From the NCBI RefSeq assembly GCF_003053745.1, contig NZ_QAYE01000010.1, positions 62,001 to 126,000 on the forward strand: a stretch of DNA of 64,000 nucleotides, in the 5' to 3' direction. This document shows, piece after piece, positions 16,988 through 25,356 of this stretch (positions are counted from its first letter, which is position 1; each line of letters begins with the position of its first letter). Position numbers and translations under genes: made by a program. A model generated the notes under the pieces. The model saw nothing but the letters and a program-made list of their open reading frames with translations. It had not been told where the DNA came from and made no database searches. The stretch is from Sphingomonas faeni (lineage in GTDB: Bacteria; Pseudomonadota; Alphaproteobacteria; Sphingomonadales; Sphingomonadaceae).

Positions 16988-18429
16988 TGCTGCAGGGCAC
17001 CGGCTCCGACGTCGGCAAGTCCGTGCTCGTCGCCGGACTGTGCCGCGCGTTTGCGAACCGTGGCCTGTCGGTCCGCCCGTTCAAGCCGCAGAACATGTCG
17101 AACAACGCCGCCGTAACCGCCGATGGCGGCGAGATCGGCCGCGCGCAGGCGACGCAGGCGATCGCGTGTCGGGTCGAGCCGAGCGTCGATATGAACCCTG
17201 TGCTGCTCAAGCCGCAGGGCGATCGCACATCGCAGCTGATCGTCCGGGGGCAGGTCCGCGGCACGCTCGCCGCCGCGCGGTGGCGGGAAGGGCGCGAAGG
17301 GTTGCTCGTCGACGTGCTCGACAGCTTCGAGCGGCTTTCGGCGAACTGCGACCTCGTAATCGTCGAAGGCGCGGGGAGCCCGGCGGAGATCAACCTGCGC
17401 GCGAGCGACATCGCCAACATGGGGTTCGCCCGCGCGGCCAATGTCCCCGTGATCCTGGTCGGCGATATCGATCGCGGCGGTGTCATCGCCTCGATCGTCG
17501 GCACGCGCGCGGTGATCGACCCTGCCGACGCGGCGATGATCCACGGCTTCCTCGTCAACAAGTTCCGCGGCGATCCCGCGCTGTTCGACGACGGCTATCG
17601 CGCGATCGAGGCACGTAGCGGATGGCGCGGCTACGGCGTCGTACCCTGGCTCGCGGACGCCGCGCGCCTGCCCAGTGAAGACGCCGTGATCCTCGAACGC
17701 CCCTCCGCGTCGGTCGACCGTCGCGTAACAATCGCCTGCCCGATCACGCCGCGGATCGCTAATTTCGACGACCTAGACCCGCTACGCCTCGAACCCGGCG
17801 TCGCGCTGGTGATGGTCCCGCCCGGCACGCCGATCCCCGAGGCGGACATGATCGTGCTTGCGGGCTCGAAAGCCACGATTCCCGATCTCGCCTTTCTGCG
17901 CGCGCAAGGCTGGGACATCGATGTCCTTGCGCATCACCGCCGGGGAAAGCCGGTGCTGGGCCTCTGCGGTGGTTTCCAGATGCTGGGTCGCAGCATCGCC
18001 GATCCGCACGGTATCGAAGGCGCGGCGACGACGGTCGCTGGGCTGGGGCTGCTTGATGTCGACACGGTTCTCACGGCGACGAAGACGCTCGAGCGGATAG
18101 AGGGGATCGCTAATAGTGCGCGCTTCGAGGGGTATGAGATGCACATGGGCGCGACGACCGGCGGCGACCTGAACCGCCCCGTCGGTCATCGCTCCGACGG
18201 CAGCGCGGAGGGTGCGACGAGCGCCGACGGACTGGTCCATGGGAGTTACGTCCACGGCCTGTTCGGGCTTGCCGAGCAACGCGCGGCGTGGCTGGCGCGG
18301 CTCGGCGTCGACGCGGTCGGACCTGACCATGCGGCCTCGATCGATGCCGCGCTCGACGCGATCGCGGCGACGCTCAAACGTCACGTCGATCTCGATGCGA
18401 TGCTCGACCTAGCCCGGCGCGCCGGCTGA
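16975..18429 (+). CDS. cobQ: Cobyric acid synthase (glutamine-hydrolysing)
   Basis: 484-residue enzyme that amidates the b, d, e and g side chains of adenosylcobyrinic a,c-diamide. The N-terminal ATP-binding domain begins LMLQGTGSDVGKS and contains KPQNMSNNA; the C-terminal class I glutaminase domain has the nucleophile in LGLCGGFQMLG and the catalytic His in GSYVHGLFG. The ATG at 16975 lies within the cbiB 3' end. Its last 21 bp overlap the 3' end of the oppositely directed cobS, so the two cobalamin operons run into each other. Confidence 0.96.
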   Translation: MAALMLQGTGSDVGKSVLVAGLCRAFANRGLSVRPFKPQNMSNNAAVTADGGEIGRAQATQAIACRVEPSVDMNPVLLKPQGDRTSQLIVRGQVRGTLAAARWREGREGLLVDVLDSFERLSANCDLVIVEGAGSPAEINLRASDIANMGFARAANVPVILVGDIDRGGVIASIVGTRAVIDPADAAMIHGFLVNKFRGDPALFDDGYRAIEARSGWRGYGVVPWLADAARLPSEDAVILERPSASVDRRVTIACPITPRIANFDDLDPLRLEPGVALVMVPPGTPIPEADMIVLAGSKATIPDLAFLRAQGWDIDVLAHHRRGKPVLGLCGGFQMLGRSIADPHGIEGAATTVAGLGLLDVDTVLTATKTLERIEGIANSARFEGYEMHMGATTGGDLNRPVGHRSDGSAEGATSADGLVHGSYVHGLFGLAEQRAAWLARLGVDAVGPDHAASIDAALDAIAATLKRHVDLDAMLDLARRAG

Positions 18430-19140
18430 CGTACCGGCAATGGCAAAAGCGAGCAGGACGCCGGTCTCGACAAGCTCGATCCCCGCCCCGTGCGCGTCCC
18501 CGGTGACGCCTCCCAATTTACGCCGCAACCACGCCGCGACGGCCAGGATCAGGAGCGGAACCGCCAACAGCGCGGGAGCAGCGACAGCCGCGAGCGCCAG
18601 GAGGAGCCCCCAGCCGACCAGATCGCGCGATCGGACTGCGCCGGCGACCGCGGCGCCAAGTCCGCCCGCCCGCAACGGCGGCAACAGGACTGCCCAGGTC
18701 AGCGGCCCCGTCCTCGCCGCAAACGGTACCAGGATGACCAACCACCACGCCGTCAGCCCGACCGCGTGCAGCAAAACGAGCTTGGCGATCATCTGGGCGA
18801 CGATCGCAACGACGCCGAAGCTGCCGATATGCGGATCGGCCATCACCGCGAGCAACCGCGTCCGATCGCCATGCGCCGCACCCAGTCCGTCGGCGAGATC
18901 GGCCAGCCCGTCGAGATGCAATGCGCCCGTGACAGCGATCCATGTCAGCAACGCGGCGCAGGCCCCGGTCCAGGGGTCGACCAGCGCGCCTGCCCATCCC
19001 GCCGCGGCGACCAACGCACCGATGGCCAGCCCCACGATCGGATAGAACCGGATCGCGGTCGCGAAATCGTCCGCCCCGGCCTCGACGCGCGGCATTGGCA
19101 GGCGCGTCAGGAAACCGAACGCGACGACCAGCCGCTTCAC
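18409..19140 (-). CDS. cobS: Adenosylcobinamide-GDP ribazoletransferase
   Basis: 243-residue polytopic membrane protein that joins alpha-ribazole (phosphate) to adenosylcobinamide-GDP, the final assembly step. The diagnostic motif GALHLDGLADLADGLG and the following DPHIGSFGV are present; about six hydrophobic helices follow. The start is GTG at 19140, nested in the cobC stop (GTGA), the last gene of the riboswitch-led operon. Upstream the frame stays open to 19362, but this is a shadow of cobC. The C-terminus overlaps cobQ on the other strand. Confidence 0.94.
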   Translation of the reverse strand: MKRLVVAFGFLTRLPMPRVEAGADDFATAIRFYPIVGLAIGALVAAAGWAGALVDPWTGACAALLTWIAVTGALHLDGLADLADGLGAAHGDRTRLLAVMADPHIGSFGVVAIVAQMIAKLVLLHAVGLTAWWLVILVPFAARTGPLTWAVLLPPLRAGGLGAAVAGAVRSRDLVGWGLLLALAAVAAPALLAVPLLILAVAAWLRRKLGGVTGDAHGAGIELVETGVLLAFAIAGTSAGAPG

Positions 19141-19709
19141 GTCGAAAGTCCAACGATTTGCACTGTCCGATCGGGCCCCGGCCAGATCCGCAACGACACA
19201 AGCGTGGCATAGGGCAGGTCGAACGCCCACGTCTGCCGCCGGTCGAACCCGCACAGGTCCGCGAGCGCCGCCCGGATTGCGCCACCGTGCGTGACCACCA
19301 ATGTCGGCACCGGCGGAAGTACCGCCAAGGCATTGCCGACCCGGTCCAGCAACGACGACCATCGCTCACCGTCCGGCGGCGGGGCCGCATCCGGATCGTC
19401 GTGAAACCGCGCCAAGGCGGCCGGATCGATATCCGCGGGAGGCAAACCGTCCCACGCTCCGAAGTCGAGCTCACGCCACCGTCGATCGACCTCGCCGACG
19501 ATGCCCCGCACGCTGCCGATCGCCGTCGCGCAATCGCGTGTACGTTTCAGGTCAGACGAGACGATCGCGACAACCTCCAACCCTGCGGCGCGCTGGACGC
19601 ATGCCGCAACGCCGGCTTCCGCTACCGGATCGTCCGTTCGCCCCAGCAACAGGCCTTCGCGGACGGGAGCACCATGCCGCATCAGGTACAGCATGTGCGA
19701 GCCGGTCAC
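19137..19709 (-). CDS. cobC: Alpha-ribazole phosphatase / histidine phosphatase-family protein
   Basis: 190 residues of the phosphoglycerate-mutase-like superfamily with the phosphohistidine motif LMRHGAP at residues 9-15, the conserved Arg in SDLKRTRDCA, ELDFGAWDG, and the second His in VVTHGGAI. In this setting it should dephosphorylate alpha-ribazole phosphate or adenosylcobalamin phosphate. It is coupled at both ends by GTGA overlaps, with cobT upstream and cobS downstream. The name comes mainly from context, as the superfamily is broad. Confidence 0.88.
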   Translation of the reverse strand: MTGSHMLYLMRHGAPVREGLLLGRTDDPVAEAGVAACVQRAAGLEVVAIVSSDLKRTRDCATAIGSVRGIVGEVDRRWRELDFGAWDGLPPADIDPAALARFHDDPDAAPPPDGERWSSLLDRVGNALAVLPPVPTLVVTHGGAIRAALADLCGFDRRQTWAFDLPYATLVSLRIWPGPDRTVQIVGLST

Positions 19710-20719
19710 GCGACCGAGACCCCCGCCTCGGCAAAGGTCGCCATCTCGTCATGCGCCGCCAGCGCCGCGCGAACGAGCAAGGTCGCAGTCGCCGCGCCGC
19801 TTCCCTCGCCGAGCCGCATGCCGAGCGACAGCAGCGGGTCGAGGTCCAACGCCCGCAACAGGCGCGCATGACCCGGCTCGGCCGACACGTGGCCGGCAAG
19901 ACAATGCGCGAGGATATCCGGGCACGCAGCGGCGATCGGCGCGACCGCGGCACAGCATATGAAGCCGTCGAGCATGACGGGCACGCCAGCGAGACGCGCC
20001 GCGAGGACCGCGCCTGCGATCGCCGCAAGTTCACGACCGCCGAGCCTGCGTAGCGTCTCGAACGGGGTGGTCAGTGCGTCCCGGTGCAGCGCCAGCCCGG
20101 CCTCCACGGTCGCGATCTTGCGGGCCATGCCGTCGTCGTCGACTCCGGTACCGGGCCCGACCCAGTCGCGTGCCGATCCATCGAAGCTGGCGAGGCACAG
20201 CGCGGCGGCGGAGGTCGAGTTGCCGATCCCCATTTCGCCCAGCACGATCAGATCGGGCGCGTCCGCAACGACGGCGGCGCCCGCATTGATCGCGTCGAGG
20301 CATTCCTCCTCCGACATCGCCGGGGCGACGGTGAAATCGATCGTCGGCCGGTCGAGGTCGAGCGGGACGACTCTGAGGTCGAGCCCCGCCGCGCGCGACA
20401 GCGCGTTGATTGCCGCGCCGCCATGTTCGAAATTGGCCACCATCTGCGCCGTGACGGAGGCCGGAAACGCACTGACGCCGCGATCGACGATGCCGTGATT
20501 ACCCGCGAAGATCACCACCCGGCCGCGATCGAGCCGCGGGCGTTCATGGCCCTGCCAGCCGGCCATGAAGACGGCAATCTCTTCCAACCGCCCGAGCGAA
20601 CCCGGCGGTTTGGTCAATTGCCCCTGACGCGCCACCGCCGCCGATCGGGCGGCTTCGTCAGCCTGTGGCAACGCGCGCAAGGATGACAGAAATGCCCCGG
20701 CCGTGGGAAAAAAGGTCAT
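19706..20719 (-). CDS. cobT: Nicotinate-nucleotide-dimethylbenzimidazole phosphoribosyltransferase
   Basis: 337 residues; makes alpha-ribazole phosphate from dimethylbenzimidazole and nicotinate mononucleotide. Signatures are TKPPGSLGRLE near the N-terminus, VIFAGNHGIVDRGVSAFP, GEMGIGNSTSAAAL, and the C-terminal LAGHVSAEPGH that carries the catalytic Glu. The ATG at 20719 overlaps the stop of the upstream DUF1636 gene (ATGA), and the stop overlaps cobC. No bluB gene for dimethylbenzimidazole synthesis is in the window. Confidence 0.96.
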   Translation of the reverse strand: MTFFPTAGAFLSSLRALPQADEAARSAAVARQGQLTKPPGSLGRLEEIAVFMAGWQGHERPRLDRGRVVIFAGNHGIVDRGVSAFPASVTAQMVANFEHGGAAINALSRAAGLDLRVVPLDLDRPTIDFTVAPAMSEEECLDAINAGAAVVADAPDLIVLGEMGIGNSTSAAALCLASFDGSARDWVGPGTGVDDDGMARKIATVEAGLALHRDALTTPFETLRRLGGRELAAIAGAVLAARLAGVPVMLDGFICCAAVAPIAAACPDILAHCLAGHVSAEPGHARLLRALDLDPLLSLGMRLGEGSGAATATLLVRAALAAHDEMATFAEAGVSVA

Positions 20720-21123
20720 TCGACGACGAACCCGGCGGGCGGCGTACGGGTGATGAAGTGGCCCTTCACGCCCTGCGGCCATTGCTTGAACGGCACCTGC
20801 CCGAACGTGCTCTCGCCGTAGAGCCGCGCGTAATCGAGGATGGCGCGCGCGGCGTCTTCGGTCGGCTCGAACCGGCCGAGCACATAGCCGACCTTGGCAG
20901 GTGCGCGCAGGTGGATCGTGCAGAAATCCTGGCACGCGAACAGGCACGGCATCTCCTGCACCGCGACGTCGGCATAAGCGGGATCGCTCGCCTGCACCGC
21001 CTTCAATGCGCTGACGAGCCGCGCGCCGCCGCGTTGGCCGTGCTCATCGTCGCGCGCATCGGTGGAATGGCGGCACGTATTGCACGCGACCACCGCGACG
21101 CCGTCTTCGACCGGCTTCAGCAT
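20716..21123 (-). CDS. DUF1636 predicted metal-binding protein, first gene of the B12 operon
   Basis: 135 residues. Cysteines in VACNTCRHS and in MPCLFACQDFC form a pattern like thioredoxin-like [2Fe-2S] ferredoxins, the usual prediction for DUF1636. The start is ATG at 21123; the longer open frame reaching 21216 would run into the riboswitch leader. It is the first gene after the cobalamin riboswitch and is coupled by ATGA overlap to cobT, so a role in cobalamin assembly, cobalt handling or a redox step is likely. The exact function is not known to me. Confidence 0.85.
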   Translation of the reverse strand: MLKPVEDGVAVVACNTCRHSTDARDDEHGQRGGARLVSALKAVQASDPAYADVAVQEMPCLFACQDFCTIHLRAPAKVGYVLGRFEPTEDAARAILDYARLYGESTFGQVPFKQWPQGVKGHFITRTPPAGFVVE

Positions 21124-21299
21124 GTCCGTTCCCGGACGATCTTGGAACGATGTGAACTTGGCATAGAAACCCCTTCGGACAGTCGGTCTCGCACGACGCG
21201 AAGGGCGAAGGTGCATGCCTCCAGCCTCCGCGCAACGCGAAGCGATGTCGTCGCTCGGGGTAGTACCCGTCCGTTCGGCGCACCCTGGCCGGACGAAAG

Positions 21300-21475
21300 A
21301 CGACCGCGACGGGCAGGTCTCCTGGCTCGCGGGTCAACGCCGTCCGCGCCGCCTTCTCGGGACCATCCCAATGGCATGAGGCACGATGGCTCGCCGCGTA
21401 CAGTTGCAGGGGCAGCCGGGTGTTTCCCGTTCCCATTTTCATCCCCCTCCGCGCGAGCGTCGGGGGAACCTGTCG
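21300..21475 (-). promoter_or_regulatory. Cobalamin riboswitch
   Basis: Read on the minus strand, this leader has the B12 box GAGCCAGGAGACCTGCC (21312-21328), an upstream AATGGGAACGGG, the CGGCTGCCCCTGCAACTGTA core and the 5' GGTTCCCCC segment near 21461-21470, all in the order of the Rfam cobalamin class. About 180 nt of leader separate it from the DUF1636 start. It should repress DUF1636-cobT-cobC-cobS when adenosylcobalamin is abundant. Outer edges are approximate. Confidence 0.93.
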
Positions 21476-21560
21476 CGGGGGGATCGATAGGCGGGAGGAA
21501 GACACGGCGCAAGACACGGCTACGTCGGTTAGACGTCCGCCAGCCATCCCCACGCGCTCC

Positions 21561-21643
21561 CGTCATCCTGACGAAAGTCAGGATCCAGGGTAACGGGCGG
21601 TGGCCTTCGTGGCTCTGGATCCTGACTTTCGTCAGGATGACGG
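21561..21643. repeat. Palindromic repeat pair, GTCATCCTGACGAAAG type
   Basis: The arm CGTCATCCTGACGAAAGTCA (21561-21580) recurs as its reverse complement at 21624-21643, with GGATCCAGGG/CTCTGGATCC inner arms. It sits between the cobO stop and the riboswitch. Each arm is itself a small hairpin (CCTGAC-GAAA-GTCAGG). Confidence 0.8.
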
Positions 21644-21679
21644 ACGGTGGCTGTTTTGGGCCGCAGAGTACGGAGCCGC

Positions 21680-22279
21680 CTAGAACTCCACGCCCGCCTG
21701 CGCCTTCACCCCCGACCGGAACGGATGCTTCACCTGCGTCATCTCGGTTACCAGGTCCGCCATCTCGATCAGCGCGTCCGGCGCGTTCCGCCCGGTCACC
21801 ACGACATGCGTCATCTCGGGCTTCTCGGCTAACACGGCCAGCACCTCGTCGACCGGCAGATACTCATACCGCAACACGATATTGAGTTCATCCGCGACCA
21901 CCATCGCGTACGACGGGTCGGCAATCATCCGCTTGACCTCGTCCCACGCCTCGCGCGCCACCGCGATGTCGCGCGCGCGATCCTGCGTGTCCCAGGTAAA
22001 GCCCTCCCCCATCGGCTTGAACTCGCATAGGTCCGGGAACGCATCGAAAACCGCCTTCTCGCCGGTCGTCATCGCGCCCTTGACGAACTGTACCACGCCA
22101 ACCTTGCGCCCATGTCCGATCATCCGCACCGCCATGCCGAACGCGGCGGTCGACTTGCCCTTGCCCTTGCCGGTGTGGACGATGATCAGGCCCTTCTCGA
22201 TCGTCTTGCTCGCGACGATCCGGTCGTGGACCTCCTTGCGCTTGGCGCTCTTGGCATTCTGCTCGTCGTCGGTCCGCAT
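21680..22279 (-). CDS. cobO: Cob(I)yrinic acid a,c-diamide adenosyltransferase
   Basis: 199-residue CobA/CobO/BtuR-type enzyme that adds the upper adenosyl ligand to cobalt(I) corrinoids. The P-loop is IIVHTGKGKGKSTAAFG near residues 31-47; other family segments are VQFVKGAMTTGE, FTWDTQDR, VVADELNIVLRY and VVVTGRNAPDALIE. The start is the ATG at 22279; the frame is open for over 1.4 kb upstream, but that part is the complement of the flavoprotein gene. It may be served by its own promoter, since the riboswitch lies downstream of it. Confidence 0.95.
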   Translation of the reverse strand: MRTDDEQNAKSAKRKEVHDRIVASKTIEKGLIIVHTGKGKGKSTAAFGMAVRMIGHGRKVGVVQFVKGAMTTGEKAVFDAFPDLCEFKPMGEGFTWDTQDRARDIAVAREAWDEVKRMIADPSYAMVVADELNIVLRYEYLPVDEVLAVLAEKPEMTHVVVTGRNAPDALIEMADLVTEMTQVKHPFRSGVKAQAGVEF

Positions 22280-22339
22280 GATCAAGTCCTCTCGTCCTCC
22301 CGATGGCGGATCGCGCCGCGCGGCGCTAGAGCGACCGAC

Positions 22340-23956
22340 ATGCTCCGCATCACCGACCTCAAGCTCCCGCTCAACCACGCCGACGAAGCGCTGCCCGCCG
22401 CGATCCGCGATCGCCTGCGCGTCACCCCGCGCGACCTGATCCGCTACACCATCGCGAGGCGCGCGCACGATGCGCGTGACAAGATGGACATTCAGCTCGT
22501 CTATTCGGTCGACGTCACGCTGAAGAACGAGGACACCGTCCTCACGCGCTTCCGAAAGGATCGCCACGTCCAGCGTACCCCCGACACGGGCTATCGCTTC
22601 GTCACCAAGGGCGGCGCGAGCTACACCGGCCCGCGTCCCGTAGTCGTCGGCGCAGGCCCCTGCGGGCTGTTCGCCGGCCTGATCCTCGCGCAGATGGGGT
22701 TCCGCCCGATCATCCTCGACCGCGGCAAGGTCGTCCGCGAGCGCACCAAGGACACTTGGGGCCTGTGGCGCAAAAGCGTCCTCAACCCCGAATCCAATGT
22801 CCAGTTCGGCGAGGGCGGCGCCGGCACCTTCTCCGACGGCAAGCTCTGGAGCCAGATCAAGGACCCGCGCCACTTGGGCCGCAAAGTCCTGACCGAGTTC
22901 GTCAAAGCCGGCGCGCCGCCCGAAATCCTCACCGAGGCGCACCCGCATATCGGCACCTTCCGCCTCGTCACGATGGTCGAGAGCATGCGCGAGACGATCG
23001 AGGCGCTCGGCGGCGAATACCGCTTCTCGACCCGCGTCGACGGTCTCGACATCGTCGAGGAAGCCGGCACCCGCCGGCTCCGCGGCCTCCACCTCAGCAC
23101 CGGCGACTATCTCGAAGCGAACCACGTCGTTTTCGCGGTCGGCCACAGCGCGCGCGACACGTTCGAGATGCTGCATGCGAAAGGCGTATACGTCGAAGCC
23201 AAGCCGTTCTCGATCGGCGTCCGCATCGAACACCCGCAATCGTGGATCGACGAAGCCCGGTTCGGGCCGTGCGCCGGCCATCCCGATCTCGGCGCCGCGG
23301 CGTACAGCCTGTCGCACCACTGCAAGAACGGGCGGACGGTCTACAGCTTCTGCATGTGCCCGGGCGGCACCGTCGTCGCCGCGACCTCCGAGGAAGGCCG
23401 CGTAGCGACCAACGGCATGAGCCAATATTCGCGCAACGAACGCAACGCGAACTCGGGGATCGTCATCGGCATCGACCCCGAGCGCGACTATCCCGGCCAC
23501 CCGCTCGCCGGCATCGAACTGCAACGCCACTGGGAATCGCGGGCGTATGTGGCCGGCGGTTCGAACTACAAGGCACCCGCGCAACGCATCGGCGACCTGA
23601 TTGCGGGCCGCGCGTCGACTGCGCTGGGCTCGGTTATCCCGTCGTACAAGCCGGGGGTGCACATGACCGACCTGTCGGAGTGCCTGCCCGACTTCGCGAT
23701 CACTGCTTTGCGGGAAGCGTTGCCAGCGTTCGGACGCGAGATTCCGGGTTACGACCATCCTGATGCGGTGCTCACAGGGGTCGAGACGCGAACCTCGTCG
23801 CCGGTCAGGATCACGCGGGGCGATGATTTCGTCAGCCTCAACACAGCCGGTCTGTTCCCGGCGGGCGAAGGCGCTGGCTATGCCGGGGGCATCCTTTCCG
23901 CCGCGGTCGACGGGATCAAGGTCGCGGAGGCGGTTGCGTTGAGCCTCACTGCTTAA
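22340..23956 (+). CDS. FAD-dependent oxidoreductase, COG2509 family
   Basis: 538-residue flavoprotein. An N-terminal RNA-binding-like or substrate domain of about 90 residues precedes the dinucleotide-binding motif VVVGAGPCGLFAGLILAQMG (about 101-120). Further family segments are NVQFGEGGAGTFSDGKLWS, VFAVGHSARD, and the C-terminal FPAGEGAGYAGGI. Members are widespread uncharacterised dehydrogenases. The start is ATG at 22340, divergent from cobO with 60 bp between. Nothing in its neighbours fixes a substrate; adjacency to cobO is suggestive only. Confidence 0.88.
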   Translation: MLRITDLKLPLNHADEALPAAIRDRLRVTPRDLIRYTIARRAHDARDKMDIQLVYSVDVTLKNEDTVLTRFRKDRHVQRTPDTGYRFVTKGGASYTGPRPVVVGAGPCGLFAGLILAQMGFRPIILDRGKVVRERTKDTWGLWRKSVLNPESNVQFGEGGAGTFSDGKLWSQIKDPRHLGRKVLTEFVKAGAPPEILTEAHPHIGTFRLVTMVESMRETIEALGGEYRFSTRVDGLDIVEEAGTRRLRGLHLSTGDYLEANHVVFAVGHSARDTFEMLHAKGVYVEAKPFSIGVRIEHPQSWIDEARFGPCAGHPDLGAAAYSLSHHCKNGRTVYSFCMCPGGTVVAATSEEGRVATNGMSQYSRNERNANSGIVIGIDPERDYPGHPLAGIELQRHWESRAYVAGGSNYKAPAQRIGDLIAGRASTALGSVIPSYKPGVHMTDLSECLPDFAITALREALPAFGREIPGYDHPDAVLTGVETRTSSPVRITRGDDFVSLNTAGLFPAGEGAGYAGGILSAAVDGIKVAEAVALSLTA

Positions 23957-23964
23957 GCCGTTTC

Positions 23965-24042
23965 GTTCCCCCGCGAAGGCGGGGGTCCAGGAGCCACAAA
24001 TACCTGCATTCGTTACCTTGGGCTCTCGCCTTCGCGGGAGAA
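23965..24042. repeat. Palindromic repeat pair, CCCGCGAAGGCGGG type
   Basis: CCCCCGCGAAGGCGGGGG with a TCCAGG arm is followed about 35 bp later by an inverted partner (CTTGGGCTCTCGCCTTCGCGGGAG). This and the next element fill the 356-bp space between the flavoprotein gene and the convergent cyclophilin gene; the remainder holds no recognisable gene. Confidence 0.75.
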
Positions 24043-24098
24043 CAGAGGGTTGCGGCGCCGAAGTTTAGGGCATGATCGTCAGGACCAAATCTCAGCGC

Positions 24099-24205
24099 CC
24101 CACCCCGGCGGAGGCCGGGGCCCAGTTGGGAAGCAGTAGTAACTGCGCTCAGCGTACTCTTACTCTGACATGCGCAACTGGACCCCGGCCTCCGCCGGGG
24201 AGGTG
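24099..24205. repeat. Palindromic repeat pair, CCCCGGCGGAGGCCGGGG type
   Basis: ACCCCGGCGGAGGCCGGGGC with a CCAGTTGGG arm is paired with CAACTGG-ACCCCGGCCTCCGCCGGGG about 60 bp later. The same family recurs at 25173-25274, where the arm reads CCAATTGGG. Confidence 0.8.
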
Positions 24206-24312
24206 CGGTACACGTATGGTGATCACTCTCGATGCCACGGTAAATTCGAACGAGAAACAGCCGGCTCGGACGATGCCCTTGGCAAGGAACTGCCCTGTCG
24301 CCGTCCGGCCAA

Positions 24313-25011
24313 TCACTTCCGCCGCTGCGGCCCCGTCTCGATCAACCATGCCCGCGGCAGCCCCGTCGGCTTCGCCACCCCATCCAACCGCCGCGCACTC
24401 ATCAAAGCGACCCGCTTCAGGATCATCTGGTCCTTGAACGCGTCCATCCCGCCGCCGGTCGGCTTGGCGAGAATGCGCTTCACCACGTCCATGCCCGCGA
24501 CGACGTGCCCGAACGCCGCATAGCCCGGATAGCCCGCGCGCGCGTCCATCGCCGGCGCCGGCCCGACCGTGATGAAGAAATTCCCGCCAGCCGATGCCGG
24601 CGTCATCCCCCGCGCCATCGAGATCGTCGCGTCGAGATGCTTGATCCCGGTCATCGCCGTGGTCTCGAGCGGAAACGGCGGCAGGATCCGCCGTGCATCG
24701 GTGCGGATGCCTGCCTGGATGAAGCCGAGCTTCGGCGCGGACTTCTGGCGGCTCGCTCGGTAGAAGTCCGTGCCGTCGAACCGGCCGTCATCGACATAGG
24801 CGAGGAAATTCGCGGTGGTCTTCGGCGCATGGCGGGCGTCGAGCGCCAGCAGGATCGGCCCCTCCGACGTGACTAGGCGCACGCGAACAAGGCCCGGCTT
24901 CGGTCCCGGTTCGGCGCGCTGAACCTGCCGCCTCGCCGACTGCGCCGTTCCCGCAGTTGCCAAGGCCGCAATGGCTACGAAGCCCATCATCAAACGCCGC
25001 ACTTCGAACAC
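24313..25011 (-). CDS. Periplasmic peptidyl-prolyl cis-trans isomerase (cyclophilin)
   Basis: 232 residues: an N-terminal Sec signal (RRLMMGFVAIAALATAGTAQSA), then a cyclophilin domain (about 45-215) with TTANFLAYVDDGRFDGTDFYR, ARGMTPASAGGNFFI and AAFGHVVAGMDVV. Several active-site residues of canonical cyclophilins are altered (for example no clear FHRVI), as in other sphingomonad PpiA-like proteins. It probably assists folding of exported proteins. The start is taken as GTG at 25011; an ATG at 24990 would still leave a signal peptide. It ends at repeat elements. Confidence 0.88.
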   Translation of the reverse strand: MFEVRRLMMGFVAIAALATAGTAQSARRQVQRAEPGPKPGLVRVRLVTSEGPILLALDARHAPKTTANFLAYVDDGRFDGTDFYRASRQKSAPKLGFIQAGIRTDARRILPPFPLETTAMTGIKHLDATISMARGMTPASAGGNFFITVGPAPAMDARAGYPGYAAFGHVVAGMDVVKRILAKPTGGGMDAFKDQMILKRVALMSARRLDGVAKPTGLPRAWLIETGPQRRK

Positions 25012-25172
25012 TCACGCCTTTACCGATGGCGTCGGCTACCCTTCCGTATGTGGTGAAGCAAGCGTGTGGGAATATGTGAGGGAGAACTGTACGATAACAG
25101 CGCTAGTTCGAGACCGTGCGAAGCTCTAGCTTGCACCTTAGATCAGCGTCGCGAACGCCTACTTCCTAGACA

Positions 25173-25274
25173 ACTCCCCGGCGAAGGCCGGGGCCCAATT
25201 GGGCAACGTGGCTAATGGAGGCTGCGCGAATCCACTCAGCCATACCAATTGGGCCCCGGCTTTCGCCGGGGAGG
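25173..25274. repeat. Palindromic repeat pair, CCCCGGCGAAGGCCGGGG type
   Basis: CTCCCCGGCGAAGGCCGGGG with CCAATTGGG is paired with CCAATTGGGCCCCGGCTTTC and GCCGGGGAG. It lies in the 345-bp space between the UBP zinc-finger gene (ending at 25357) and the cyclophilin gene start; no gene is visible in the rest of that space. Confidence 0.8.
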
Positions 25275-25356
25275 TGTACTGGTATGGTTTGTCTTTAAGC
25301 TCTCGTGTGCGCCGGATAATTAATATTGCACCGCGACGCCGACCGCCCCCCGCCCA

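Noticed and set aside
21680..23758. 692-codon minus-strand frame appearing to fuse cobO to an upstream domain
   Set aside because: Only the last 199 codons match CobO; the rest is the complement of the COG2509 flavoprotein gene.
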